This document shows, piece after piece, positions 47,986-61,131 of a stretch of 64,000 nucleotides of DNA; within the stretch, counting starts at the first letter, position 1; each line of letters begins with the position of its first letter. The notes under the pieces are model-generated. The model did no database searches and had not been told where the DNA came from. It saw only the letters and a list, made by a program, of their open reading frames with translations. This DNA comes from Mallotus nudiflorus (lineage: Eukaryota; Streptophyta; Magnoliopsida; Malpighiales; Euphorbiaceae), in contig CANTUR010000611.1 of assembly GCA_947683625.1 (NCBI GenBank), positions 124,001-188,000 of the forward strand, given 5' to 3'. The translations under genes were made by a program, and so were the position numbers.

Positions 47986-48125
47986 TGCGACTTATCAAAC
48001 ATCATACTTTGCTCAGTAATTTGAGCATTAATCTATCACTTAGGATACAATCAAGTGTCTTAATTTCTTTCTTTTGAAATTGTGTGCTTCTATTGCTTTG
48101 CTGTAATTTGTCAAGCAAACAACGA

Positions 48126-48139
48126 TAAAGGGGGGCAAT
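48126..48139 (+). other. Tat polypurine tract
   Basis: AAAGGGGGGCAAT runs directly into the 3' LTR start TGTAAACACCC at 48140. Confidence 0.85.
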
Positions 48140-50039
48140 TGTAAACACCCAATTTCAGGATACAATTGTGCACAATTGCGACGTAAGCCCCTATGATGAA
48201 ATTTATTTAAAAATTGAACTTGGTTGTTGATTTTCTAGATTTTAAGGACTAAATTAGGCAATGTCGATCGGCATTAAGCAATGCCGATCGGCATTGCACA
48301 ATGTTGACACATAAAAGTCCTATTTTTTTCGATTTTTTGCATATTTTTATCGATTTTTTTAGCGTTTTGATTGGTTGAAAATTCATTTTTTATCTTCATT
48401 ATTATCTGATAAGGTTTTAAACACGTAAATAGTTTTCAAAAATTAAAATTCTTATCAGGTTATTTTTGAAGAGATGAGCATTTCTCTAAATTAGGAAAGT
48501 CAGTATGCTCAAACTCTGCTTTAAAAAGAAAAGAGTCTGCGTGCATGAGGGGGGATTTTTATTTTAACACACAGAGAGACTAAGAGAGACAGATAGATAC
48601 TAAAAAATCGACTGCGCAAAAAACCCTAAAAATCTAGACGCTATTGAGAACGCCCTTTGCAGTCCAAAATCGACAATAGTTTAATTTCAACGGTGAAAAT
48701 CCTAGTCTGAGGGGCCAAAGCATATGCACAACATTTTTTTTTCTTTCTTCTCTTCTCTTCTTTGAATTTTTTTATTTTTTTTATTTCGTTATTGTTTTCT
48801 TATTTCATTACTAATCTAATTTTTATGTGTTTTTGTTTGATGCTCGATTGTGAATTGTGGAAGAAACAGTCTAATACCCAAGAATTGAACAGAAGATCAA
48901 TAGAATACTATGGATGAACTTGTATTATTTTTTCAATAGTTCTTAGGATTTTAATTTTTATTCTGCATTTTGGTATCTTGTGTAGTTTATTTTTAATTCA
49001 TGGGTGTGTAATTATTTAATTTTAATTTTGTACATAGTTTGTAATAGCCCTAGTAATGGGAACAGTGAAAGATTTAAATTTCTGCACTTTAAAATTAATT
49101 AGTAATTAGGTTCAATCGGGTAAAATTAATTAAAATTAATGGTGGCTTTAGTTAATTAGGGTTTGTATGTAATTAATTTAGGTTTTTTTTAGAAATCATA
49201 TGTAAATGTGTTTTGATTTGATTTTATTATTATTTTATGTTTTTTTAATGTTTTTGGGCCCCAAGCCCATGTTTAGGTTTAACCCACTTAAATAAATAGA
49301 TTTAAAAAATAGTTTAGAACTTTAAATAATTAAAATCAATTTAGGCCTATTAGATTAATTAGATTTTAGGCCCACTTAGTTAATTAAAACTTGTTTAGAC
49401 TTAGCTCAACCCACTTAATTTCATTTCTTTTAAAATAAATAGACTTAGGCTCACATGTCACTTAAAATAAAACTAATTTAGACTTAGGCTTATTAATTTA
49501 ATTTTCCTTTAAAATTAAATAGGCTTAAATTCATTTCTTAGACAAACTAAAATAAATAGATTTAGGTTTACTAATTAATAAAAATGTAGGCCCACCTTTA
49601 AAGTCCATTTCACTTATAAATAAAATATGTAGATTTACCTAACTTATAAAATAAAATTAACATAGTTTAGACATAGGGACATTGCCTTTTTAATGCATTT
49701 TTACTTGTAATTTTATTGACCTGTTGCCTTTTGGATTAGATGGATGTTAATTAGGGTTTAATAAAATTTCATGTAATTAGATAATGAAATAATTATTTAT
49801 AAATTTTTTCTAAATAAACATGAGACTAAGATCTAGAATCTCCTAGTTGTGGTACTAGCTTTCTTTTAGAGAATCGAGTACCGCTTTTTCGATTTATCCC
49901 AGTTATTATCCTGGGTGGCGACTCCTTATCTCCACGCTATGTCTTTGTGATAGTGGTTAGTGTGCTCTCTAAGGCCTTGAGCCTAAACAGTGTCGTGGTT
50001 GCTAAAATCTTGGACGCACGCTAAACCCCGCTGTCTATA
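48140..50039 (+). repeat. 3' LTR of the Tat element
   Basis: 1900 bp, TGTAAACACCC to CTGTCTATA (the last C of the canonical CA is T). It contains two CCGATCGG-type palindromes, one a perfect 18-mer at 48279-48296, in the segment that the 5' LTR lacks. The remaining text matches 34089-35682 closely, with scattered substitutions and small indels. Confidence 0.9.
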
Positions 50040-50472
50040 ATGTGCTCCTTCATACTCTTTGAATACACCAATATATCATTAATGAAGACTACTACAAACT
50101 GATCCGCAAAAAGGTTTAAACACCCTGTTCATAAAATCTATGAAAGTAGCTGGTGCATTAGTTAATCCGAAGGACATTACCAAGAACTCATAGTGACCAT
50201 ATCTAGTATAGAATGTTATTTTAGGAACATCAACTTCACTAATCCGCAACTGATGATAGCCCGAACTCAAGTCAATCTTTTAAAAGAACTATGCACCCTG
50301 AAGTTGATCAAACAAATCATCTATCCTCAGACGAGGATATTTATTCTTCACTGTCACCTTATTAAGCTCTATGTAATCAATGCACAATTTCAATGTACCA
50401 TCCTTCTTCTTCACAAACAAGATAGGTGCACTCCAAGGTGAAACATTGGGTCTAATGAAACCTGTACTCATC
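50040..50472 (-). mobile_element. chromovirus A, RT remainder
   Basis: Minus-strand RT from GFIRPNVSPWSAPILFVKKK and DGTLKLCIDYIELN (50289-50460), through MSSGYHQLRISEVDVPKI, to FGLTNAPATFIDFMNRVF (about 50110-50160). A shift at a T-run near 50112 precedes FINDILVYSKSMKEH, where the second catalytic position reads IND instead of DD. KEHI then joins YHLRT across the Tat insertion at 34088. Upstream (protease, Gag) is missing, cut at the edge of chromovirus B. Confidence 0.85.
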
Positions 50473-50824
50473 CGATATTTTAAATAATATAAAATTATTT
50501 TGGGATATGCAGCGTTAATAAAATTTTAAATTTTATTTATATATTATCATTATTCGTGTATATTATTCATTTATTTTATTCTAAATTTTTTATTTATGTA
50601 AAAATAATTATTTGTGAGTCTTATTATTTAAAGTATTTAAAATCATTTTTATTGCCAATATTTTTAATAGTATTATTATTAATATTTTTATTGTTATTAG
50701 TATTAGTATTATTATTATTATTGTTGTTGTTGTTGTTGTTATTGTTATTTATTATTGTTATTATTATTAATAGTATTATTGCATGCATGTGTTATTATCA
50801 TTTTATTGCTATTATGCATGTGAT

Positions 50825-50869
<45 letters not shown>

Positions 50870-50975
50870 TTATTGTTATTATATTATGTTAGTGTGTTAG
50901 TGGGTTGTGTTGTGCATGTGTGTGTGTGTGTGTGTATGTATATGTAGTATATGTGACAAAGTGTTAAAGTTAAAG

Positions 50976-51023
<48 letters not shown>

Positions 51024-54000
51024 ATGGCCAAAAAGCAATTCACGGGACAACCAATTTTTTTTCCTTTCCCCACCCATTCTTTTCTTCTTCTTTTTTTTTC
51101 TCTACGTCATTTTGCTTTTGCGAAAACTTGTGGAGCCATTCAACCTTGCCGGAGCAAACCCAAACCACCACCTGTCATCACCATCAACTCCTCTCTTCCT
51201 CCCCTCCCTTCTCGCCGTCTCTAGAGAGCTCCGATTGTCGGATTTTTGCAAGAACTGTGGGGTAGTTATTGTAGCACCAAATTTTTTTTGGTGGTTTTAG
51301 GTCGAGTTTTTGGGCTCTTTAGACTTCTCTCAATGTGTGCTTCTCAATTCTCAAGTCAGTTTAAGTTTACAATGTCCGGATTGTAAGTTTTTTTCAAATT
51401 TAGTTTATGTCATTTAGAGTTTTTATTATTTTTTTTATTTTTTTTAGGTTTGAATTTGATTGATTAATGAATTTTCCTTTTGGAAATATTGATGTGTGAA
51501 TCTTAGGCTACCTAAATATATTTTTTTTATATTTTTTTGAATTAATTTGAATAATAGGTATTTTTTAATATTTTAATAATTTAAATTGAATTTTTTTAAT
51601 TATGTTAATTATTTACTTTGAATGGAAATTTTGATTGATTAGTATTATTAATTTAAGTTATTAATTGATAAAATAATTTTTAGTAATTTTATATAATTTT
51701 TGGGAATATTTTAGTATTATGTATTTTTGGATATATAGGTTAATTGTGCGTTTTTATTGAAATTATAGTTAAATAATATGTTTTAAATGATTTTAGAATT
51801 TTATATGGTATTAAAATAATTTTTACAAATTATTTACTATTTTTAACTAATTAATACTAATTTTTGAAAATTATATTCAAATAATAAATTAATTACTATT
51901 TTTGTGATTAAATGGGTTTTTAACTATTTTTATTATATAATTAAACTAATTGAGTAATTAAATGTGAATTTGACTATTCTATATTGAATATTTGTAAAAG
52001 TGGATTATTATTATTATTATATAAATTATTTGAGATTTTTATTTAATTATTGTGAAATAATTATACTGAGTGTTTTGATGTTTAAATATATTATATTGTG
52101 ATTTATTATTGATTTTATGTATTTTTAATGATTTTAATATATTATTATTTAATATTTATTTTTATCATGAATTGTGAACCTCGGTTAGGAATTATGTAGT
52201 TTGGGGTCCCAACCCGAGGTGTTAAGCAATCTGTGTTTTAGAAGTGTGTTTTCCTTACAGGATCGGCTCTACTGTCAGTAGAGAGATGTCTATTTTATAG
52301 AGGAGGTTCTACCGATTTTTTGATAAAATTCTCGTAAAATATGACATTGGATCCTAAATTTCTATGTTTGACTGAGTTTTCAATTTTTAGATCCAGTCTT
52401 CTTTAGAATTCTTAAAGGTATAAGTTAGTAATTTATTTTGATTTTAATATAATTTATTTTTCTAACTGTGTCAAGACCGAGACTTATCGGATTATGCCCG
52501 TCGAGTCAGTCTCAATGAGTGCAAACTTGTGAGTTATTATTTTATATATACATTGCATATGGTCCATGATTATAAGTAATTGTGTTTTGATATGAATTAT
52601 TTCATTAAATGAACAAGTATATGTTTGGTATACTTTTAGTATATTTTGGTATATTTCAATATATATGCGACGTATACATTTGATATATTCTTATTATGCA
52701 TTTAGTATATTTTTGGTCTATTTATGGTTTATTTTGGTTTATATGTAGCATATATACTTGAAATATATTTAGTATATTTTTGGTATATTTCTGGTATATA
52801 TAAAAGGTTTATTCTTTTATAAATAATGACATTTGTGTTTAATTATGCATTTATTTATTTTTCATAAATATACGATTTATACGAAGGATATCAATAGAAC
52901 GTGCTACCTAGTGGGTTGCATTAGGACTATATACGTACCAGTTCATTATATTTTAAAGTCGATATTGTGAGAATTATTTGAGGTGAAATTAATTATTGTG
53001 AATATTGAGAAATTAGTGAGTGAATAGTGTGGTTACTGGAGCTCAATTGACCTAGTGTTTTGAGGCTAATAACATTGATAGTGAGACTGTTAAAACTCGG
53101 TTGACTTAGTGTCTTGGGCCAGTCTACTGTCCAAAATGGAATAAGAAAATTTATTTGAAATTAAATAAGTTTGTATGGCTAGTGGGATATTTGTTTGAGG
53201 TTACGAATATCATTAGGGTTCTATTTAATCCTTCACCTAAATAAATGATTTCTGCATTTATAAATATAAATGTGGATTTTAGCATCTGTGTGAAATGGAT
53301 GTATATACATTATATATATACTTGTCATGATCTAAACCTGGGGCCATGATCGGCGTTAGGGAATGAGAATTCTTTCGAATCTCGAACCCGTAGCAAGCCT
53401 TAAAAGAATAAAGACATGCAATAATTAAAATAAAATATGCACCATAATTAAATCTTAAACCAATATAATAATAATAATCTCTTTCATATCATAATAATAA
53501 AATAACAGTACACTATTCAAAGAAAGGCCTCTGAATTAAAATCATGTATAGATTATATAAAATACAACTCACTACTGGTACAAAATATGACTACTGCAGT
53601 TTTCTAGAGTAGTAGATAATTTACATAAAAGAGTCGGGGCAGATGGGTCTACTGCTGAAGTCTGAAGAAGAAGACTCTCCTGTAAAAATGTCAACTGAGG
53701 GAAGTTAGACTTCATTGAGTGAATTGTTATAATATATATACATGCATTTCCTAATGTCAAATGCAATTAAACATTCATATATAATATATATACAAGCAAT
53801 CCAAACAGATGCTGAAAATCATTTTATATAATTGTACTGAAAAACATAAATTATGAAGGATCAAATAGAACCCTAGTTAATTGCAACCTCAATCAACAAT
53901 AACATCACTCTAGCCATACAGGCTCACTTAATTCCAAATAAATTCACTTAATCCATATGGACAGTAGATTGGCCCTGAGACACTAAGTCAATCGAGCTCC

Positions 54001-57000
54001 AGCAGTTTGACTGTCAGTGTGATTGGCCCCGAGACACTTGGTCAACCGAGCTCCAGCAATAACACCATCAATCACATCACATCTCAATCAAATCAATCAT
54101 TAATCTTAATCAAATCATAATTTCATAAATAATTCTCACTTAACCCTAAATCTATCGCACCGGTACGTACACGGTCCTAGTGCTGTCCACTAGGTAGCAT
54201 GTTCTATCGATATCCTTCATTTAAAATAATCATTCATGCAAGAAAATAAATAATGCATAATATCATTCAAAATAACTAAATAAACCATATATATACTAGA
54301 AATATATCTAAAATAAACTAAGTATATTTCAAGTATATATATGTCAAATAAATTCAAATTAATCATAAAATATACCAAAAATAAACATTAATATATTTAA
54401 AAATAATTTAAGTATAAATCAATAATATAACATGCATTTACTTAAAAATATACCTAAAGTATACTAATCATTTAATAAAATAATTATGAATAAATATACA
54501 TTTAAAACATGTATATGTGCTAAAACATGCAACCTAAATGCAATGTATTCATAAAATAATAACTCACGGGTTTGCGCTCTTCGAGATTGGTCTAACGGGT
54601 TCGGTCCACTAGGCCTCAGTCTCGGCGCAACTAAACGATAAAATAATTACAGAAATCAGAATAAATCTAACTTAAGCTCTATAGAGACTCGATCTAAGAT
54701 TTCATAACATAGAGTTTCAAAGTTGATCCGATGTCACGTTTTACAAGAATTCTATTAAAAATTCGGCAGAACTTCCTCTGTAAAATGAAAATCTCTCTAC
54801 TCAAAAGTAGAGTCGATCCTGCAAGAAAAATACACTTTGAATCACAGAATTCACACAACCTTTGGTTAGGATCCCGAACTACATAATTTCCCCAATCGAT
54901 ATCCACAATTCACCAAAATTTTAGATAATATAATAAATATACTAAAAATCAATAAATGCCATAAATATTGTCAAAATAGCAAAATATAGCATATTTAACA
55001 TTAAAACACCAAAGATAATTATTTTTTTTAATTACGTAAAAATCCCGAAATAATAATATAATATTATTAAAAATATAATTTCTCGATAATTCAATATAAA
55101 TTAATAAAAATTCACTTTATATATTCAAATAACTAAAATAGCCTAAATGCATATTAAAAATTACTAAAAACTCATTTTATTACCAAAATAATATATAGTA
55201 TATTATTTGAAAATAATTTTTGAAAATTAGTATTAATTAGCTAAAAATAGTAAATAATTTGTAAAAATCATTCCCAAATAATTATAAAACCAACTAAAGC
55301 ATTATATTTAACTATAATCTTAACAAAATTACGCATTTAACCCTATAATACAAAAATACACATAATAAACTAATATTACTCAAAAATTCTATAAAAAATA
55401 TATAAATATATAAAAATTATTTTCTCAACATATATATTACTAATATTAGCTAAAACACATTATTAAATAATAATTTCAACAAAAACTCAAATATAACCTA
55501 ATTTTCTAATATTGACATAATATAAAAATATTTATAAAAATTACATAAAAATCACAAAAATTATAATCCCAACACTAAAATTAATAACAACCCATAAAAA
55601 TACTAAATCCATAAAATTTATAATTAAATAAATTAATTTACGAAAATTAATTAAATAATAATAAAATATTCAAAAATTCCAAAAATTAAAATAAATTCCA
55701 AAAATTCAAAAAAAATATAGACATGTAGATTAAGCTACTAGGAACAACTTTTGTGAAGGAAGTTTATGTGAATCATCAAGATTAAACTTAAAAAAATTCA
55801 AAAACCTTAACACTCCAAAAACTAAAATTCAGTAAAACTCAAGAAAAAGAAGATTAAAGCTCAAACCAAGCTTAGATTCATGCTCACCGGTGTTAGGGGA
55901 GTCAAACGACATAAAAAATGTGAAGAATGGTGACCGGGATCGAGAGGTTGGCCGGAAAGTGAAGTATCAGTCACTTTCGGTTTACAGGAGCTACTGGCGT
56001 CGGGGAAGGAGAAGAGGGACGGCAGAAGGCGACTGGAAGGAGGGCAAAGCAGCTGGACATCAGGGAGGCACACCGATGGTGAGAAATCGGGACGGCATGG
56101 GAGGAGGAAGATGATGAACAGTGTTTTACGTGGTTTTTGTATGTGTTTGAATGTTTGTTTTGTATGTATATGCATATATGTATATTTAAACTATATATTA
56201 TAATATTTATTAATATAATAATAAAATTTTATGTTTAAAAAAATCTCCACCACATAAAAATAAAATATCTTATACACACACACACACACACACATATATA
56301 TTTAACACATACATACATTAATATAAACCCTAACTATATAATATAGATATAATACATAAAATAAAATTTATGTAACAATAAATAATAATATTATCAATAA
56401 CGTAATTTTAATACAAATAATAATATCAAAATAATAATGAAATTTGATAAAGCAATAATATAAATTAATTTTTAAAATAATAAGTCTCTAAAATAAAATA
56501 TTTACGTAGAAAAATTTATTTAAACATAATATAATAATAATTAATCACAAATAACAAAAATAATCAATAAAATTTCCAAATCTTATTAACACTACATATT
56601 TCATAATAAAATAAAATAATTTAAAAATATGGGTCATAACAATACTGATGATTGATTGCATATGACATTAGGAGATGCATGTATATATATTATAATAATT
56701 CACTCAGTGAAGTCTGACCACCTCTTAACCATTTTTTTCAAAAGAATCATCTTCGTCAGACCGTACTAATAGTGTTTTATGCTGGTCTTCTTCTACTCTG
56801 GTTATCTTATATAAATTTCATATTTGAACTTTTATTATATTCTAAAAAACTACAGTAGCAGTGTTATTATATTAGCAGTGTTGTTTCAGTTTGAGACTTA
56901 TGTATTCAAATACTAAATTAATATTGTATTTATGAAATGATGTTTGAGTATTTATTTATATATCTATTCAAGTTTTAATTCTGTCGTATTTATTGCTATG

Positions 57001-57067
57001 GGTTTCAGATTTGAAAGAATTCTCGTTCCTTAGCACTAGTCATGACTCCCCAGTTTGGATTATGATA
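50473..57067 (+). repeat. 5' LTR of chromovirus B, interrupted
   Basis: Starts at CGATATTTTAAATAAT, about ten bases into the LTR when compared with 61503, and ends GATTATGATA at 57067. Without the solo LTR and one target copy it is about 3.27 kb. It holds an expanded (TTA)n tract (50700-50870), a (GT)n tract near 50912-50933 and a (TA)n tract at about 50978-51020. A TATA-like start region follows near 51000. Small frames at 50556-51300 are within the LTR and not genes. Confidence 0.85.
53323..56641 (-). mobile_element. solo LTR of the same chromovirus family
   Basis: 3319 bp with TG...CA ends (plus-strand text TGTCATGATC to GGGTCATAACA) flanked by a perfect 5-bp duplication ATACT (53318-53322 and 56642-56646). 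No interior remains, so it arose by LTR-LTR recombination. It lies in opposite orientation inside the LTR of chromovirus B. Confidence 0.92.
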
Positions 57068-57071
57068 AAGT

Positions 57072-57083
57072 TGGTATCAAAGC
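57072..57083 (+). other. chromovirus B primer-binding site
   Basis: TGGTATCAAAGC lies a few bases after the LTR end. One base differs from the initiator-Met tRNA complement TGGTATCAGAGC. Confidence 0.8.
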
Positions 57084-57359
57084 CTAGGTTTAGTGTTGTA
57101 GACTTAGGTTAGTAGAGTTGTGTTTTCTTTGAAACTACTACAGTAAAATAGGTTCGACTATGTCTTTAAAAAGTCTTCGCTACTTTTTGAAATTTCGCGT
57201 AACCATTAGGGTGTTTATTTGTTATCTGTTTACTGTTTGTGATTGTCTGAAATTGTCTATTTTTCTTTTATTCTTTTCTATTTATGGCGAGTGTGAGTTG
57301 CTCCATTGGTCAATGAGACTAATGACGGAGAGTCTTTTAAAGATGAGGTTCTACCTCAT

Positions 57360-58300
57360 GTATAGTTAGCTTGGCATTGGGGTAGAGGTAGATCTAAAGG
57401 GCTAGATGATCACCGTAGACAGCAAGAACAACAGAATGAGGAGCTTGTAGCCCAAGGTTTTAATGATGCTACCCATGCACCAAGAGTTTCGCAAGGTGCA
57501 GTACCAATACCTTCGGTCATACAGTAGATGCAACCTCTATTTATTAGAGAACTCAAGATATGTCAATTCTACGTATATTCCATGTTTTGAATCTTATTGA
57601 TTTCCAGGTCTTTTCAGTGAGGTGAATGTGAATTGCTTCTACCACAAAGACAATATATATTATTAAGCAGTCCCTTCAAGTTGAGGTTGTGATTCCAATT
57701 TCAGCCCCTACTACACCTATCTAGTATAGGGGTAGGTCAAAGGGAACTATAACTCAAAGGCCATAGCAGTTATTATATGATGTACAGGTAACCTTTGAAC
57801 TTGAACTTACAGTAATTATGACTAGGATAGCCATGGTGTATGAGGGCTTTATAGCACTTAACCAAGCATGGCAATTATTTTGAATATGCTTTGATGGAGG
57901 AATCAGAAGATGTTTAATGCAGATGCAACATTTTTATACTCTTTGATGGTGAAGTTATTAGTTTTAACTATAGTGTAAAATTGGTGAATGCAGTTAAATT
58001 AGTTTTATGTGACTATTGTGACATAATTAGAGTTTAAAAAGTGATTTTGAAGATACTTCCATCCACTTTCAAGGAGAGATAATTACACGTGGTGGTGTTG
58101 CATAAAGTAAGAGAAGAGTGGTTAATTAAGAAGAATACCTATGAACTTTTCAATCTGTCACATTATATTATAGACATGATACTATATAAGAGGATTCTGG
58201 TAGAACTGTATGTTATAGGGTTAACTTTAGTATATTAGCATTCGAGCTGAGAGTTGAATTTAAAGAGTTATTCACGGATTCATTCCTTTTGGATGTAATT
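57360..58300 (+). pseudogene. chromovirus B Gag (strongly degraded)
   Basis: Only scraps are readable, such as RGRSKG near 57385-57400 and VSQGAVPIPSV near 57485-57520. The zinc knuckle and most of the capsid core cannot be followed. The region is also short for a chromovirus Gag, so deletions are likely. Confidence 0.5.
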
Positions 58301-59950
58301 GACTTGACGTGATTTTGAGAATGGATTTTGTTATAATCCTTGGTATAGATTAGTTGTCTCAATATTATGTTGTTATTGATTATCAGAGCAAAGAGGTGAC
58401 TTTCAGAATTCCGGATGAATAAGAATTCAAGTTTGTAGGTGACAAAAGTTCTGCACCTCAGAATCTCATCTTTGCTATCTCGGCTAGGAAGATGCTGGGG
58501 AAGGGTTATCAGGGATATTTAGCAGTGGTCAGAGATACTACAGTGGAGAAGATTTCTATTTTAGATGTCCTTGTAGATTGTGAGTTGCCATGTTTACCAC
58601 CTCACAGAGATTGAATTTTGTATAGATGTGGTTTCAGGTACAACTCCTATTTTGATGCCACCCTATAGAATGGGTCATGCAGAGTTGAAAGAGTTGAAGG
58701 AGCAATTACTAGATTTTTTAGACAAGGGTTTTGTTAGATCCAGTGTTTCTCCTTAGGGTGCACCAGTCCTGTTTATGAAGAAGAAGGATGGTACACTAAG
58801 ACTGTGCATTAATTACAGAGAGTTGAATAAGGTGATAGTGAAGAACAAGAATCCTCTCCTAAGGATAAATGATCTATTTGATCAACTTCTGGGTGTATAT
58901 TTCAATTCTAAGATTGACTTGATGTTGAGTTATCATTAGTTACGGATCAGTGAAGCCGATGTTCCTAAAATGACATTCCGCACTTGATATGGACATTATG
59001 AGTTCCTAGTGATGTCCTTCGGGTGAATGCACCAGCCACTTTCATGGATCTGATGAATAGGGTATTCAAACCATATGTGGATCAATTTATGGTAGTCTTG
59101 ATTGTTGATACAATGGTGTATACGAAGAGTATAAAAGAGCACATATATCACTTGAGGACTATACTGCGGACACTGAGAGAACATCAACTTTATGCTAAAT
59201 TCTCGAATTGTGATTTTTGGTTGGAGAGTGTTGCATACCTTGGAAATATAGTGTTTAAAGATGGTATCTAGGTTGATCTATAGAAGATTGAGGTAGTGTC
59301 TGAGTGGCCCAGACGGATAACAGTCACAGAGATTCATAGTTTTCTAGGTTTGGCTGGGTATTATAGGAGATTTGTGCAAATTTTTCTAGAATTTTAGCTC
59401 TTATAACTCGCTTGACTCAGGAGAATATGAAGTTTAAGTGGTCAAATGCTTGTGAGAATAACTTCCAGTTGCTGAAGGAGAAGTTAACCAAAGCTTCAGT
59501 TTTGGCTTTGCCTACTGGAGTAGATAAATTCACTGTGTATTATGATGCCTCCAGAGTCGGCCTAGGTTATAAGTTGATGTAGAATGGTAGGGTGATAGCT
59601 TATACTTCGAGGTAATTGAAGAAGCATGAATAGAATTATCCTACTCATAACCTAGAGATGGCTGCAGTAATCTTTGCTCTCAAGATTTGGAGACATAATT
59701 TGTATGGGGTGAATTATGAGATTTTCACATATTACAAGAGCCTTTAGTACATTTTCCAGTAAAGAGAACTGAACTTGAGGTAGAGAAGATGGTTAGAACT
59801 TTTGAAGGATTATGACTGTGACATTCTTTGTCATCTAGGCAAAGCTAATGTGATAGTAGATGCCTTGAGTAAGAAGTCCTCGGGCAGGCTTGCTCACATT
59901 AGTGTGGAGCGGAGACCTTTGATCTAAGAGTTGTATGAGTTAGTGGATCA
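58301..59950 (+). pseudogene. chromovirus B protease, RT and RNase H (broken)
   Basis: The protease C-terminal part has ILGID then LSQYYVVIDYQSKEVTF (58335-58400). RT runs from about 58620: KKKDGTLRLCINYRELNK (58780-58830), NAPATFMDLMNRVFKPY (59023-59075), then IVDTMVYTKS where FIDDILVYSKS is usual, so a catalytic Asp is Thr. RNase H follows with VYYDAS (59535-59550), AAVIFALKIWRH near 59660-59695 and IVDALSKKS near 59850. Shifts and about a dozen stops separate these. Inactive. Confidence 0.8.
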
Positions 59951-60014
59951 AGGTCTGATGATGAAGATAAACATATCAGGTGGACTGTTAGCTCAGTTCA
60001 AGGTTTGATCAGTA

Positions 60015-61130
60015 TTGAGAGATATGATTAAGATAGCTCAGGGTTTAGATCCTATTCTAGTAGAGCTTGAGGAGAATGTTCGTGCAAGGAAGTTCATTGA
60101 TTTCACACTCGATAATGAAGGTGTTTTATGGATCAGTGGTAGATTATGCATTCTTAATATGGATAATCTGAGAGAAGAGATACTTGAGGAAGCGCATTCT
60201 ATAGCCTACAACGTATATTCAGGTGTTACTAAGATATACCACGGTATCAGAGATTTGTACTAGTAGGATGGATTGAAGAAGGATGTAGCTGATTATATTG
60301 CTAAGTGTTTGACATATTAGTAGGTGAAAGTTGAACATCAAAAGCCTTCTGGGAAGCTTCAGCCTCTTCCTATTCCTAAGTGAAAGTGGGAGAGAATTGC
60401 TATGGATTTTGTGGTAAGGTTACCTCATTCTAAGGATGGATATGATTCTATCTGGGTGATTGTGGATAGCTTAACCAAGTCTACTTATTTCTTACCTGTG
60501 AAAGCCACCTATTCTATAGCTTAATTGGCAAAGTTATATGTTAAGCATATTGTGTGCCTTCATGGAGTACCTATGTCCATTGTATCTTATAGAGGTTTGG
60601 TGTTTACCTCTCATTTTTTGCAGAAGTTGTAAGAAGCAATGGGCACAAGGCTTAATTTCAATACTATTTTTCACCCTTAAACAAATGATCAAATTAAGAG
60701 GATGATCTAGACATTGAAAGATATGTTGAGAATGTGTGTATTAGATCTTAGAGGTAGTTGGAATGATCATTTACCGCTTGTGGAGTTTGCTTATAATAAC
60801 AGCTACCATAGCAGTATTGAGATGGCACCATATGAGGCCGTGTATAAAAGGAAGTATATATCCTCTCTATGTTGGGATGAGATTAGAGAGAGAGCATTGA
60901 CTGGACCTGAGATTGTCCAAAATGCAACGGAGAAAGTTACTATGATTAGAAGGACATTAGAGACCGTAGCTAGCAAATAAAAGAGCTATACAGATCCGAA
61001 GCATAAAGATGTGGAGTTTGAGTTGAAGACTACATGTTTCTGAAGGTGTCTACTATGAAGGGTGTGATGAGATTTGGTTAGAAGGGAAGCTAGCAACGAG
61101 ATATATTAGACTGTTCAAGATTTTAGAGAG
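60015..61130 (+). pseudogene. chromovirus B integrase (broken)
   Basis: The zinc-binding part lies in EEILEEAHSIAYNVYSGVTK then MYHGI-like IYHGIRDLY (60150-60260). The core shows MDFVVRLPHSKDGYDSIWVI (60402-60460, first Asp), then IVSYRGLVF near 60580 where SDRG is usual, so the second Asp is Tyr. The remainder is VEFAYNNSYHSSIEMAPYEA (60780-60838). Several TAG/TAA codons interrupt. The DDE triad is lost. Confidence 0.8.
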
Positions 61131-61131
61131 A

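Larger units (their letters stand above)
34089..50039 (+). mobile_element. Tat-lineage Ty3/gypsy retrotransposon, 16 kb
   Basis: Plus-strand element with two LTRs (34089-35682 and 48140-50039), a TGGCGACTCC primer-binding site, Gag, protease, RT with its own RNase H, a second plant-type (archaeal-like) RNase H, integrase, and then nearly 5 kb of extra sequence with an antisense frame and tandem repeats before the 3' LTR. The double RNase H and large 3' region are marks of the Tat/Ogre/Retand group. Target duplication is ATATG (34084-34088) against ATGTG (50040-50044), one mismatch in five. All frames are broken. Confidence 0.9.

Noticed and set aside
47598..48077. Long open frames on both strands, 135 and 145 codons
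   Set aside because: They translate the 33/44-bp tandem repeats and are open only because the repeat unit lacks stops.
50556..50900. 114-codon frame of mostly Ile/Leu/Val
   Set aside because: It is the translation of a (TTA)n microsatellite within an LTR, and the same artefact appears at 61596-61844.
51037..51300. Ser/Pro-rich frames in three registers
   Set aside because: They are in the LTR transcribed region and recur at 61847-62147 with shifted frames, without protein-level conservation.
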